This document shows, in pieces, positions 18,301-24,761 of a DNA stretch of 64,000 nucleotides (the first letter of the stretch is position 1; each line of letters starts with the position of its first letter). This DNA is from Nemorincola sp044225795 (GTDB lineage: Bacteria > Bacteroidota > Bacteroidia > Chitinophagales > Chitinophagaceae). The stretch is taken from contig JBGAIF010000009.1 in NCBI GenBank assembly GCA_044225795.1, positions 45,978-109,977 on the forward strand. Direction: 5' to 3'. The position numbers and the translations under genes are program-made. The notes beneath the pieces are model-generated. The model was not told where the DNA came from, did no database searches, and worked only from the letters and a program-made list of their open reading frames with translations.

Positions 18301-19924
18301 CGGTATATGTGGTGGTCATGGTAGGGGATACAGTAACGGTAGGGCCGGTTAATGCCCCCGGCATCCACACGTATGAATAAGGACCTACGCCGTTTACGGC
18401 ATTTGTAGACAAGTTGGTAGAACTGCCGTTACAGATCACCGAGGGCATAGCAGTAATAGGCCCGGGATCGATCGTATTGCCGAACACGGTTATCATCAAT
18501 GGAGTGCCGGCCGTAATGTACAGGTTGGCGCAAGGAGATGCCGATGCATAGTTTTGGTAGAAGTCCATGGTGGCGTTCAAGTCATACGAAGCACATTGTG
18601 GTGCAGGTATGCAAGAACCGAAAGAAGAGAAAATAGAAGCACCTGTGCCAGTGCATGTACCTGACAGCAGGCTGTTACAGTTCCAGAATAGAGCTGTTGG
18701 TGTAGGGCTGCGGCATGTACCCAGTTTAAAATCGAAAGCACCGTTATTCAGCAGCGCGCCGCCACTGGTCACATATTGAAATGAGAACTGCACATCGTTC
18801 ACGGTTACTGCTGCCGGTACGGTAGCAGGATTGTTATATACACATCCGACAGTCCAGGATGAACTGTATGTGCTACCACTGACTGCTGATGTAGTAGATT
18901 GCGAAACCAATGGGTCGATGATCACAGGATATGAAGAAGATGGCCTGTTCAGTAATGAACCCGGAACGGTAATATCAAGTTCGCGGCCGTTAAGACGATA
19001 TTCAAGAAGCTGTAATGTGCTTTTGATGTTCTTTTTCTCAAATGCAGTAGCCGCAGAAATGGTAAATATTCTTTCATTGGCTTTGTTATGTAATTCAATA
19101 TTGCCTGTATAGGCTATCATGTCAGATGCTGCAACATCCCTGGCGCTACCCATTGGTAATACAAACGAGAGACCATCATCCATTTGCAGATGGTCGCGTA
19201 TATATAGTTTACCGGTAGCGTACGCCGGCATAGCCCTCGTTATCCAGAAGTTGGTCTTAACTGATCCACGGATCACAAACACTTCCAAGTCAATGCCAGG
19301 CCACGCATTTGTTACATATACGCCATCATCGCCTGCGGTATGATTGGTCCAATCGGCTGCACCGAGAGAACGCTTTGTCCCATCAGCCTTTTCGAAAATA
19401 AGTTCAAGGTTGTTATTGAATTGCAGGCTGTTTTCTCTTTTTCCTAGGGATACAAATTTTCCGGCAGCGGATATGGTCACGGGAACTTCTTGTTCAGTTG
19501 CAGCATATACCCCCTTGTTTATATGATCGGGTTGTAGTTGTGTCTTTATGGTGATCCAGTTGCCGTTGTTGTCTTTATAATGCATCGGCGCATTGGAGGT
19601 TTGCTGCATTACACTCTTACCATTCGTATTGTTTTTGATATAGGTCTTTGAAATTTCAGTGCGCTTACCGATAAGTTCGTAACAGTCTGTGCATGGGGAC
19701 TCAGCGAAGAGTTTGCCTAGTTCGGGGTGTTGTTCGTACCCTTTATTCGCCTGAAGCGCTTCTCTAGAAATATTACCGGAAGGGATAGTAAAGGTTTTGT
19801 AATTCCTTACACCGGTCTCCATCATATTTTTTCCTGCCCTTACGGATTGTTGTCCGAGGGTAGGGGTAATACAAAAACTCCCGGCAATCGCCAGTATGAA
19901 AATAATAGTAATAAAATATCTCAT
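12380..19924 (-). CDS. Giant secreted adhesin-like protein: 20 tandem BIG2 repeats, Ig-like modules, CHU_C sorting domain
   Basis: 2514 residues from the ATG at 19924, chosen because it starts a clean signal peptide (MRYFITIIFILAIAGSF...); the frame is open 25 codons further upstream. In order: signal peptide; an N-terminal region (about 30-370) including a 'YPVIIDPLV' end; a Cys-rich segment; a PKD-like module (about 485-560); 20 BIG2-type repeats of 70-73 residues (about 562-1996); two copies of an ~85-residue 'TC.....G.ITI.GL' module alternating with two Ig-like modules (about 1997-2340); and CHU_C (about 2425-2514: 'FSPNNDGQNDIF', 'NRWGQRIYH', 'WDGKFNGVPQDAGTYTY'). It is predicted to be exported by Sec and T9SS and displayed on the surface. 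The inferred role is adhesion. Confidence 0.9.
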   Translation of the reverse strand: MRYFITIIFILAIAGSFCITPTLGQQSVRAGKNMMETGVRNYKTFTIPSGNISREALQANKGYEQHPELGKLFAESPCTDCYELIGKRTEISKTYIKNNTNGKSVMQQTSNAPMHYKDNNGNWITIKTQLQPDHINKGVYAATEQEVPVTISAAGKFVSLGKRENSLQFNNNLELIFEKADGTKRSLGAADWTNHTAGDDGVYVTNAWPGIDLEVFVIRGSVKTNFWITRAMPAYATGKLYIRDHLQMDDGLSFVLPMGSARDVAASDMIAYTGNIELHNKANERIFTISAATAFEKKNIKSTLQLLEYRLNGRELDITVPGSLLNRPSSSYPVIIDPLVSQSTTSAVSGSTYSSSWTVGCVYNNPATVPAAVTVNDVQFSFQYVTSGGALLNNGAFDFKLGTCRSPTPTALFWNCNSLLSGTCTGTGASIFSSFGSCIPAPQCASYDLNATMDFYQNYASASPCANLYITAGTPLMITVFGNTIDPGPITAMPSVICNGSSTNLSTNAVNGVGPYSYVWMPGALTGPTVTVSPTMTTTYTVTATDQCSNTAVATKTIVVNAVGPITGNNNLCVGSTTTLSDAVGGGTWVSNNTSVAGVGSSSGIVSGVAAGTATISYTAPSGCVVTTTVTVSAPPAAITGVKGLCQGTTTTLSDATIGGTWSSSNTGVAIIGSTSGIVSGLGGGTAIVTYTAGSGCSANTTVTVYPTTPITGTSTVCLGGTTTLTNSVGGGTWTSSNTSIVKITSSGTVSGLSAGTVAITYTTPSGCTSALTMTVTVLTPITGIATVCQSGTTTLSNATPGGTWSSAGPSVASISSSGIVTGIASGTATISYITAGGCYATTVVTVNPQSAISGPSTICAGTTATLSNSIPGGTWSSTNTVIATISPSGVLSGLGVGTSSIKYTTALGCVSTVTASVVTVAPITGPGTVCQSYNITLSNATTGGTWASGNIAIATVSSLSGVVTGTGAGTVTISYTSGSGCVATTTATVYPSTPISGTPAVCVGSTTALSNSVPGGTWSSSNTANATIDPSTGIVSGIAAGTSLIQYTTPLGCISGMTVTVNALYPITGTTTICQGSATILSNLTPSGTWASSNTSVATITSTGSTSGIGTGTSTITYTTPGGCFTTTVVTVNALGPIIGPLSVCMGNSVTLSDATPGGAWSSTNTGVATINSSGIVSGLTAGFTSIKYTTALGCIATLPFTVNAISPITGITTICQGSSTTLSNATTGGAWTSSNLSVTTIGGSSGIAVGTGGGTSTIVYTTGAGCTSTATLTVNPLGAITGSTTVCQGYSSTLSNSAPGGTWISGNTSIATIGSSSGVITGVSNGSTVIQYTTPMGCIATVTVTVNPLTPISGVTSLCNTTTLSNATTGGAWSTGAPSIASIGASSGIVTAVSAGTATITYTTSGGCFTTTTVTVNPTMPITGGTSLCAGSTSNLANGVPGGTWTSSNTLAATIGSSTGIVSGITGGTSTIIYTTPAGCTSSINVMVFPLAVISGNTSLCLGSNSALSSSVAGGTWTSSNPGIAIVGLTSGIVSGIGVGTARITYTTVPGCLTTLTITVNPVSPVTGTFSVCQGSNTLLNNATPGGTWTSTTTTVATIDPASGLTSGISGGTSTIVYTTAAGCTANATVTVNPIGPISGSSSVCQGSTTTLSNIAGGGTWVSTNPSVATVGFSSGSVLGINAGTADIIYTTGTGCSAMLTITVDPLAPIIGTSSICAGNTSLFNNATPGGTWASSNTSVATIDGSGLASGLIAGTSSIQYTTPAGCVAKITLMVNPYPSVIGGPNSVCIGNTTTFSNALSGGTWSSSNPGSATIGLTTGIATGISASTVTISYTTSGNCSVTTTLTINPLPAAITGTTSVCVGNVTTLSDPTPGGTWSSSNPGIATVSLLSGNVSGIAAGSANIVYTSALGCSVSTPVTVFPVPGAISGTNVVCEGYTTTLTNTLAGGSWSSSNISIASVGASSGIVTGITAGTANITYMTAAGCYVSEKVTVNPTPVITGTTFTNPTTCVDQNGTITLNGLSPGTTYTLNYTSPSGPVTTTRTSSTSGQIIIINLPAGSYSNFSVTTSLGCTSNTVSGTIDLVMPPVPSMPVATNSSPICEGNTLSFTANDVTPGVTYTWTGPNGFYSTLQNPFISLTSVNTSGIYSVTATKLGCVSAQATTSVSVHVVPKITKLTSVNPKTCKGHEGSITIEGLLAGVAYGINYTIDGVTETANLIADNTGKVTINGLGAGVYSNISVTFSCQSNVVGPVTLSDPFPAPNPTIWSNSPICTGKTLKLNASDPVKDVTYEWTGPHGFSSAEQNIEIPDITETDSGTYNLTIRYLNCPSYATQQVVVYPPLKLVNVTPDLSAPSNGSVQLYAGGAQFYMWMPNDGTLSDPNIDSPVASPQELVTTYTVIGMNHWGCSDSAKVTITIDDNVSEFVPNAFSPNNDGQNDIFRVGNLQYDKLIEFNIYNRWGQRIYHNEADPASGWDGKFNGVPQDAGTYTYTIILNTPGGKTKVLKGDVILIR
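13936..18240 (-). repeat. Tandem array of 20 BIG2-domain repeats, unit ~215 bp
   Basis: About 4.3 kb of the giant gene consists of 20 direct repeats of 210-219 bp. Each encodes the pattern 'I.G...(V/L)C.G.TTTLS....GG.W.S.N...A.(I/V)...SG.V.G...GT..I.YT...GC...'. Every unit holds one Cys near its start and one near its end. Unit 12 (about 15.65-15.86 kb) lacks two residues after the first Cys. The units differ clearly from one another in DNA and protein, so the array is old rather than freshly expanded. Confidence 0.9.
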
Positions 19925-20057
19925 AAGACGTGGTAAATATAATAAAAAAGAGTGTGAAATGGTAGTATTTTTAAGCCCTTGATATCCATATTTATCCACA
20001 AAAAGAAAGATGTGAATTATTCATGTACGAATAAGCAAATATCACATATGTGTTAAA

Positions 20058-20085
20058 GTAAAAAGCTGCCGCGGAAGCGACAGCT
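20058..20085 (-). terminator. Second minus-strand terminator hairpin in the secA-BIG2 spacer
   Basis: On the minus strand, AGCTGTCGC / GCGGCAGCT closes over TTCC (20064-20085, nine pairs, one G-U) and is followed by a U-rich run. The secA stop already has its own hairpin ~180 bases upstream, so this one may end a separate short transcript. Confidence 0.75.
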
Positions 20086-20261
20086 GTTTGGGTTTTTCAT
20101 AGGTAATTATCCCTCTTTCTATTCGATCAATTGAATATTCACTGATCTGAAAGTGGAGCAAAGCTTACAAATCTTAGCAATAAATACCTGAGTAAGTTTA
20201 CTAACGGTTGAAAAAGTTTTCCAATGGTATGTCAACAAATCAAGGACGCACTTGCGCAATG

Positions 20262-20292
20262 AGAAAAGGTTGCCGTACTGGCAACCTTTTCT
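20262..20292. terminator. Terminator hairpin after secA
   Basis: A 13-base perfect inverted repeat (AGAAAAGGTTGCC / GGCAACCTTTTCT, loop GTACT) begins 24 bases beyond the secA stop. The A/T-rich ends of the arms give a U-rich 3' side on both strands. Confidence 0.8.
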
Positions 20293-20315
20293 AAGGTATT
20301 TACATCAAAAAGCTA

Positions 20316-23300
20316 TTATAGGCCTCTTCCGTGACAGCTCTTATATTTCTTGCCACTACCACAAGGGCAAGGGTCGTTGCGACCTATCTTTGGCCCTGCC
20401 TGCACCGGTGTGCGTCTTACAGGTTCCTGATCGGGAGTTTCTGTATAGTAGTCTTCTTCATCGGCTGCATATGATTGTCCCCTTGCGTCGATCTCTGCCT
20501 TATTCACGTGCATGTGGCTCATATCGGTTGCGGGTTCAGGCACACGTGCTGCCTGGGGCATTTCCTGTTGTATCGGGATACCAGCGCGGGTAAGGAATGA
20601 TATAATGTCCCTGTTGGTTTCCTGAAGCATCTGTTTGAAGAGATTGAATGCCTCAAATTTATAGATCAGTAACGGGTCTTTCTGCTCGTAAGATGCCATA
20701 CGCACAGATGTACGCAGGTCATCCATGGCGCGCAAGTGATTCTTCCAGGCATCATCGATGATACCAAGTGTAATGTTCTTCTCCAGCGACTGTACCACGT
20801 TGAGTGCATTCGATTCAAGTGCCTCTGTCAGGTCTATATAGATCTGCATGCCGCGGATGCCATCTGTAAACGGTATCACCACCTGTTCTATCTGCGGTCC
20901 CGCTTCTTTCCGGATCTGGGCAAGATTTGGCATCATGTGCTCACGGAGGGCATTCATTTTGCGGTTGTAGAAATCCTTCACCTGGTGGTAAAGCGCTTCT
21001 CCGAGGTTGTTGGTGTCGGGCTTAGATAAGAGATCCTGAGAGAATTCCGGTTCTATCACCAGATGCTTCATCACTTCTATCTTGAAGCTTTCCAGGTCCC
21101 TGTTCTGAACATATTGGTCAGCAAGGTCAAAACATACAGCAGATATCGCATTGTCCAGGTCAATGGACAAACGCTCTCCGAAAAGCGCATGGCGGCGACG
21201 TTTGTAAATAACGTCACGTTGCGCATTCATTACATCATCATACTCCAGCAGGTTCTTACGCATGCCGAAGTTGTTTTCTTCAACCTTCCTTTGTGCACGT
21301 TCAATAGACTTGGAGATCATGCTGTGTTGCAGTACTTCACCATCTTTGTGCCCCATTTTGTCCATTAGCCCGGCTATACGCTCTGATCCGAACAAACGCA
21401 TCAGGTCATCTTCCAGAGATACGAAGAATTGAGATGATCCGGGGTCTCCCTGGCGACCTGCACGACCACGTAACTGGCGGTCAACGCGGCGACTTTCATG
21501 GCGTTCAGTACCAATGATAGCGAGCCCTCCGGCTTCTTTTACACCGGGGCCGAGTTTGATATCCGTTCCACGACCAGCCATGTTTGTAGCAATGGTGATG
21601 GCACCTGCCAAACCTGCCTCTGCTACAATCTGGGCTTCTTTCGCGTGTTGTTTGGCGTTCAGTACATTGTGCGGTATCTTCTTCTGCTGTAGCATACGGC
21701 TCAGCAATTCAGATACTTCCACCGATGTAGTACCCACAAGCGCAGGGCGACCTACACCGCGAAGTGCTTCGATCTCATCAATTACTGCCTTATATTTTTC
21801 ACGCTTGGTCTTGTAAACAAGGTCCTGCTGGTCTTTACGGGAAATAGGAAGGTTTGTAGGAATGGTGACAACATCGAGCTTGTATATCTGCCAGAATTCG
21901 CCTGCTTCCGTTTCAGCAGTACCGGTCATACCGGCAAGCTTATGATACATACGGAAGTAGTTTTGCAGTGTGATCGTCGCAAATGTTTGTGTTGCTGCTT
22001 CTACGGTTACATTTTCCTTAGCTTCTATCGCCTGGTGAAGGCCATCACTATAACGGCGGCCATCCAAAATACGGCCGGTCTGCTCATCCACAATCTTCAC
22101 CTTACCTTCCATTACAACATACTCCACATCCTTATCAAATAAGGTGTAAGCTTTCAGCAGTTGTTGTACGGAATGGATACGGTCTGCTTTTACAGCATAG
22201 TCCTGGATCATCGCATCTTTGCGCTGTTGTTTTTCCTCCGGGTTTACTTCAAGCTTCTCGATCACGGCAATTTCAGTGCCGATGTCCGGGAGTACGAAAA
22301 AGTTCGCATCTTCTCCGGCTCCTGTAATTAACGCAATGCCCTTTTCTGTAAGATCAACACTGTTGTTTTTTTCGTCGATAGTGAAGAAAAGCTCAGCATC
22401 AACTTTTGGCATATTGCGTTGTTGCTCACCGATATAATAGTGTTCAGATTTTTGCAATATAGCTTTGTTGCCTTCCTCACTCAGGAACTTGATGATGGCT
22501 GTATTTTTTGGCAGGCCACGTACAGCCCTATATAAATGCAGGCCTCCGGAGTCTTTATCAGATTTACCTTCCGCGATGAGTTTCTTTGCTTCGGTAAGGC
22601 TTGCATTAACCACGCGTTTCTGCGCTTCAAGCAGTTTCTCGATACGTGGTTTCAGAATATGGAACTGTTGCTCATCTCCTTTTGGTATCGGGCCGGAAAT
22701 GATAAGTGGCGTACGGGCATCATCCACCAATACACTATCCACTTCATCCACCATAGCATAGTGGTGTTTGCGCTGCACCATTTCTGAAGGATGATGTACC
22801 ATGTTATCACGCAGGTAGTCAAAACCGAATTCGTTGTTAGTTCCCCATGTGATATCAGCAAGGTAAGCCAGGCGACGAGTGTGTGAGTTGGGTTCGTGCT
22901 TGTCAATACAGTCTGTGGTCAATCCCAACCATTCAAATATAGGTCCGTTCCATTCCTGGTCACGACGTGCCAGGTAGTCATTTACAGTTACTATATGTAC
23001 ACCTTCTCCGGCCAATGCGTTAAGGTATGCCGGGAGGGTAGATACAAGGGTTTTACCTTCGCCCGTCGCCATTTCCGCTATCTTGCCCTCGTGTAATACC
23101 ATACCACCTATCAACTGCACATCATAATGGACCATGTTCCAGGTCACTTTAATGCCGGCAGCGTCCCATGAGTTTTGATATATCGCCTTATCGCCTTCAA
23201 TACGCAGGTTGTTTTTACGTGTCGCCAAATCCCTGTCCAGCTCAGTGGCAGTAGATACTACTTCCTCGTTTTCCTTAAAACGCCTTGCAGTTTCTTTGAT

Positions 23301-23642
23301 TACAGCAAACGCTTCGGGTTGAATAGCACGAAGCACTTCCTCTATTTGTTCATCACGTTTCTTAATGAGTTTATCCACTTCATTATAGATCTGCTCACGG
23401 GCATGTACATCATCCTTAATAGCCTCTGCTGCAGACCGTTGTTCTGCGATTTGTTGGTCAATTCCTGTCAGGTGCTCTTTTATCCTGGCCCTGAACTCTT
23501 GTGTCTTGTTACGAAGAGCATCATTAGATAACGATGCACACTCTGTAAAATAGCGGTTTACATCACCTACAATAGGCTGTAGTTTTTTTACGTCTTTATC
23601 TGATTTATTGCCACCGAATAACTTCGAAAGGATGCCGATCAT
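20316..23642 (-). CDS. secA: Preprotein translocase ATPase SecA (long Bacteroidota form)
   Basis: 1108 residues. This is the motor that drives unfolded secretory proteins through SecYEG. Walker A 'MATGEGKTLVS' lies near 190-200 and the DEAD-type Walker B 'MVDEVDSVLVDDA' near 298. Helicase-like motifs 'TNMAGRGTDIKLG' and 'QLRGRAGRQGDPG' lie in the second nucleotide domain. The C-terminus is the zinc-binding SEC-C tail (DPCPCGSGKKYKSCHG) that contacts SecB and lipids. The length fits Bacteroidota SecA, which carries insertions compared with the ~900-residue E. coli protein. The gene stands alone with AT-rich spacers on both sides. It supplies the first export step for the many signal-peptide proteins in this window. 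Confidence 0.97.
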   Translation of the reverse strand: MIGILSKLFGGNKSDKDVKKLQPIVGDVNRYFTECASLSNDALRNKTQEFRARIKEHLTGIDQQIAEQRSAAEAIKDDVHAREQIYNEVDKLIKKRDEQIEEVLRAIQPEAFAVIKETARRFKENEEVVSTATELDRDLATRKNNLRIEGDKAIYQNSWDAAGIKVTWNMVHYDVQLIGGMVLHEGKIAEMATGEGKTLVSTLPAYLNALAGEGVHIVTVNDYLARRDQEWNGPIFEWLGLTTDCIDKHEPNSHTRRLAYLADITWGTNNEFGFDYLRDNMVHHPSEMVQRKHHYAMVDEVDSVLVDDARTPLIISGPIPKGDEQQFHILKPRIEKLLEAQKRVVNASLTEAKKLIAEGKSDKDSGGLHLYRAVRGLPKNTAIIKFLSEEGNKAILQKSEHYYIGEQQRNMPKVDAELFFTIDEKNNSVDLTEKGIALITGAGEDANFFVLPDIGTEIAVIEKLEVNPEEKQQRKDAMIQDYAVKADRIHSVQQLLKAYTLFDKDVEYVVMEGKVKIVDEQTGRILDGRRYSDGLHQAIEAKENVTVEAATQTFATITLQNYFRMYHKLAGMTGTAETEAGEFWQIYKLDVVTIPTNLPISRKDQQDLVYKTKREKYKAVIDEIEALRGVGRPALVGTTSVEVSELLSRMLQQKKIPHNVLNAKQHAKEAQIVAEAGLAGAITIATNMAGRGTDIKLGPGVKEAGGLAIIGTERHESRRVDRQLRGRAGRQGDPGSSQFFVSLEDDLMRLFGSERIAGLMDKMGHKDGEVLQHSMISKSIERAQRKVEENNFGMRKNLLEYDDVMNAQRDVIYKRRRHALFGERLSIDLDNAISAVCFDLADQYVQNRDLESFKIEVMKHLVIEPEFSQDLLSKPDTNNLGEALYHQVKDFYNRKMNALREHMMPNLAQIRKEAGPQIEQVVIPFTDGIRGMQIYIDLTEALESNALNVVQSLEKNITLGIIDDAWKNHLRAMDDLRTSVRMASYEQKDPLLIYKFEAFNLFKQMLQETNRDIISFLTRAGIPIQQEMPQAARVPEPATDMSHMHVNKAEIDARGQSYAADEEDYYTETPDQEPVRRTPVQAGPKIGRNDPCPCGSGKKYKSCHGRGL

Positions 23643-24119
23643 TTCTAAATATTATTAATAAAGTATATTTTAAAGTTCTTTCTCAAGCCCTGTAATGCCT
23701 GTATACAATAATATCAAAAGCCATGCTATACTTTTTTAACTGCCACGATGGCATACAAGGGGCGTCAAAACTAATCCAAACACCCCACTTGAGCAAGAAT
23801 TAATATGAATTGCCGATTGTCTTATATGTAAGAGCACCTATATTAGTAACAATAACATTTCATAGTATAATGCAGGTTTTACATGTATAATATCTATAAG
23901 GCGGCTGAGTCCGATACTTAACGTAAATTATTGGGGCAAAGATCACTATTTTTAATAAGGTCGATGCTGGAATGGTTCTTGGAAAATCAATATAGTAAAG
24001 GCTTTGCGAAGCGCTTGTTACCAGTAACCTGTGCGATTTTTCAAAAAAATGGCCTAATAATTTGCAAGGCAACAAAATTTTTATGTATTTTGGATGCAAT
24101 TTTGAAAAAGAGACTAAAC
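23643..24119. other. 477-base AT-rich spacer between divergent secA and the three-repeat protein gene
   Basis: Both neighbouring genes are transcribed away from this stretch, so it must hold two promoters. I see no exact TAnnTTTG element on either strand, only near misses such as TATTTTG around 24086. An open frame continues upstream of 24120 on the plus strand, but it lacks protein-like composition. Confidence 0.5.
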
Positions 24120-24656
24120 ATGAAAAGAACCATTGTCTTATTTGCAACTGTATTCGCAGCACTATTATTTACCAACAAGAGCTTTGCGCAGGATGATCTT
24201 GTGAGGGTTTTCCGTTGGTTTATTCCTGAAGATCAGCAGTATGTTACTGTTGCTGAAGGTGAATACCAGGATGGTCAGTTGCTCAACTGGGGTTGGACAG
24301 ATAAAACCCTGATTTTCTGGGCTTACCGCACCCCTGGTCCTGGTCGTGTTGCCGTAAATGGTTGGCAGAATCCCGTAAGCCGTGCCCACATCAGCGTATG
24401 TGAAGATGAATTCACTGATGACCAGATGCTGAAAAATGGTTATACCCAGAAGCACCTTCAGTTCTATGCGTTGACTCGTCGCGGAGCTAACACAGTTTGT
24501 GTTTATCGCTGGTTGCTGCCTAAGCGCCATGCTTGGATAACAATTCCTGACGATGTTGATACAGACCCGTATATTAAGAAAGGGTATCGTCATAAGACAT
24601 ATCAGTATTATGGAGTTTACAGAAGCGTAGATGCTCCTATCTATGATCAGCTGTAA
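24120..24656 (+). CDS. Secreted protein of three ~45-residue repeats, DUF5648-like
   Basis: 178 residues from the ATG at 24120, chosen because it begins a clear signal peptide (MKRTIVLFATVFAALL...KSFAQ); the frame is open further upstream without protein character. The mature part is three imperfect repeats: 'VFRWFIPEDQQYVTVAE...WGWTDKTLIFWAYR', 'VNGWQNPVSRAHISVCE...GYTQKHLQFYAL' and 'VYRWLLPKRHAWITIPD...GYRHKTYQYYGVY'. Each runs from an aromatic-rich '(F/Y)RW' strand to a 'GY...K...(F/Y)(Y/W)A' strand. This resembles DUF5648, a repeat found next to secreted hydrolases and likely to bind carbohydrate or wall (family link inferred by eye). Transcribed alone and followed by a strong terminator. 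Confidence 0.75.
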   Translation: MKRTIVLFATVFAALLFTNKSFAQDDLVRVFRWFIPEDQQYVTVAEGEYQDGQLLNWGWTDKTLIFWAYRTPGPGRVAVNGWQNPVSRAHISVCEDEFTDDQMLKNGYTQKHLQFYALTRRGANTVCVYRWLLPKRHAWITIPDDVDTDPYIKKGYRHKTYQYYGVYRSVDAPIYDQL

Positions 24657-24677
24657 CAACTGTTAAATATATCTTCT

Positions 24678-24706
24678 AAAAGCTGTCTCCTATGGGACAG
24701 CTTTTT
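24678..24706 (+). terminator. Intrinsic terminator after the three-repeat protein
   Basis: AAAAGCTGTC / GACAGCTTTT stem with a short GC-containing loop, then T-rich sequence, 22 bases after the stop at 24656. Confidence 0.85.
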
Positions 24707-24761
24707 AGTTATAAGAAACAACAAGATCACCATCATTTTTTAAACGTTCAATTAATTTTCT

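Larger units (their letters stand above)
19925..20315. other. 391-base spacer between secA and the giant BIG2 gene
   Basis: No protein-coding frame of note. It holds two minus-strand terminator hairpins (20262-20292 and 20058-20085) with ~180 AT-rich bases between them, and then the upstream region of the giant gene, where no TAnnTTTG element was seen. Confidence 0.6.

Noticed and set aside
13563..18380. Many plus-strand open frames of 70-217 codons opposite the BIG2 array (for example 16077-16730 and 17466-17987)
   Set aside because: They recur at the ~215-base repeat period and are low-complexity Val/Pro/Leu antisense translations of the repeats. They are shadows of the giant minus-strand gene.
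23931..24119. Longer N-terminus for the three-repeat protein
   Set aside because: The extra 63 residues come before the signal peptide and lack protein-like composition. The ATG at 24120 is the natural start.
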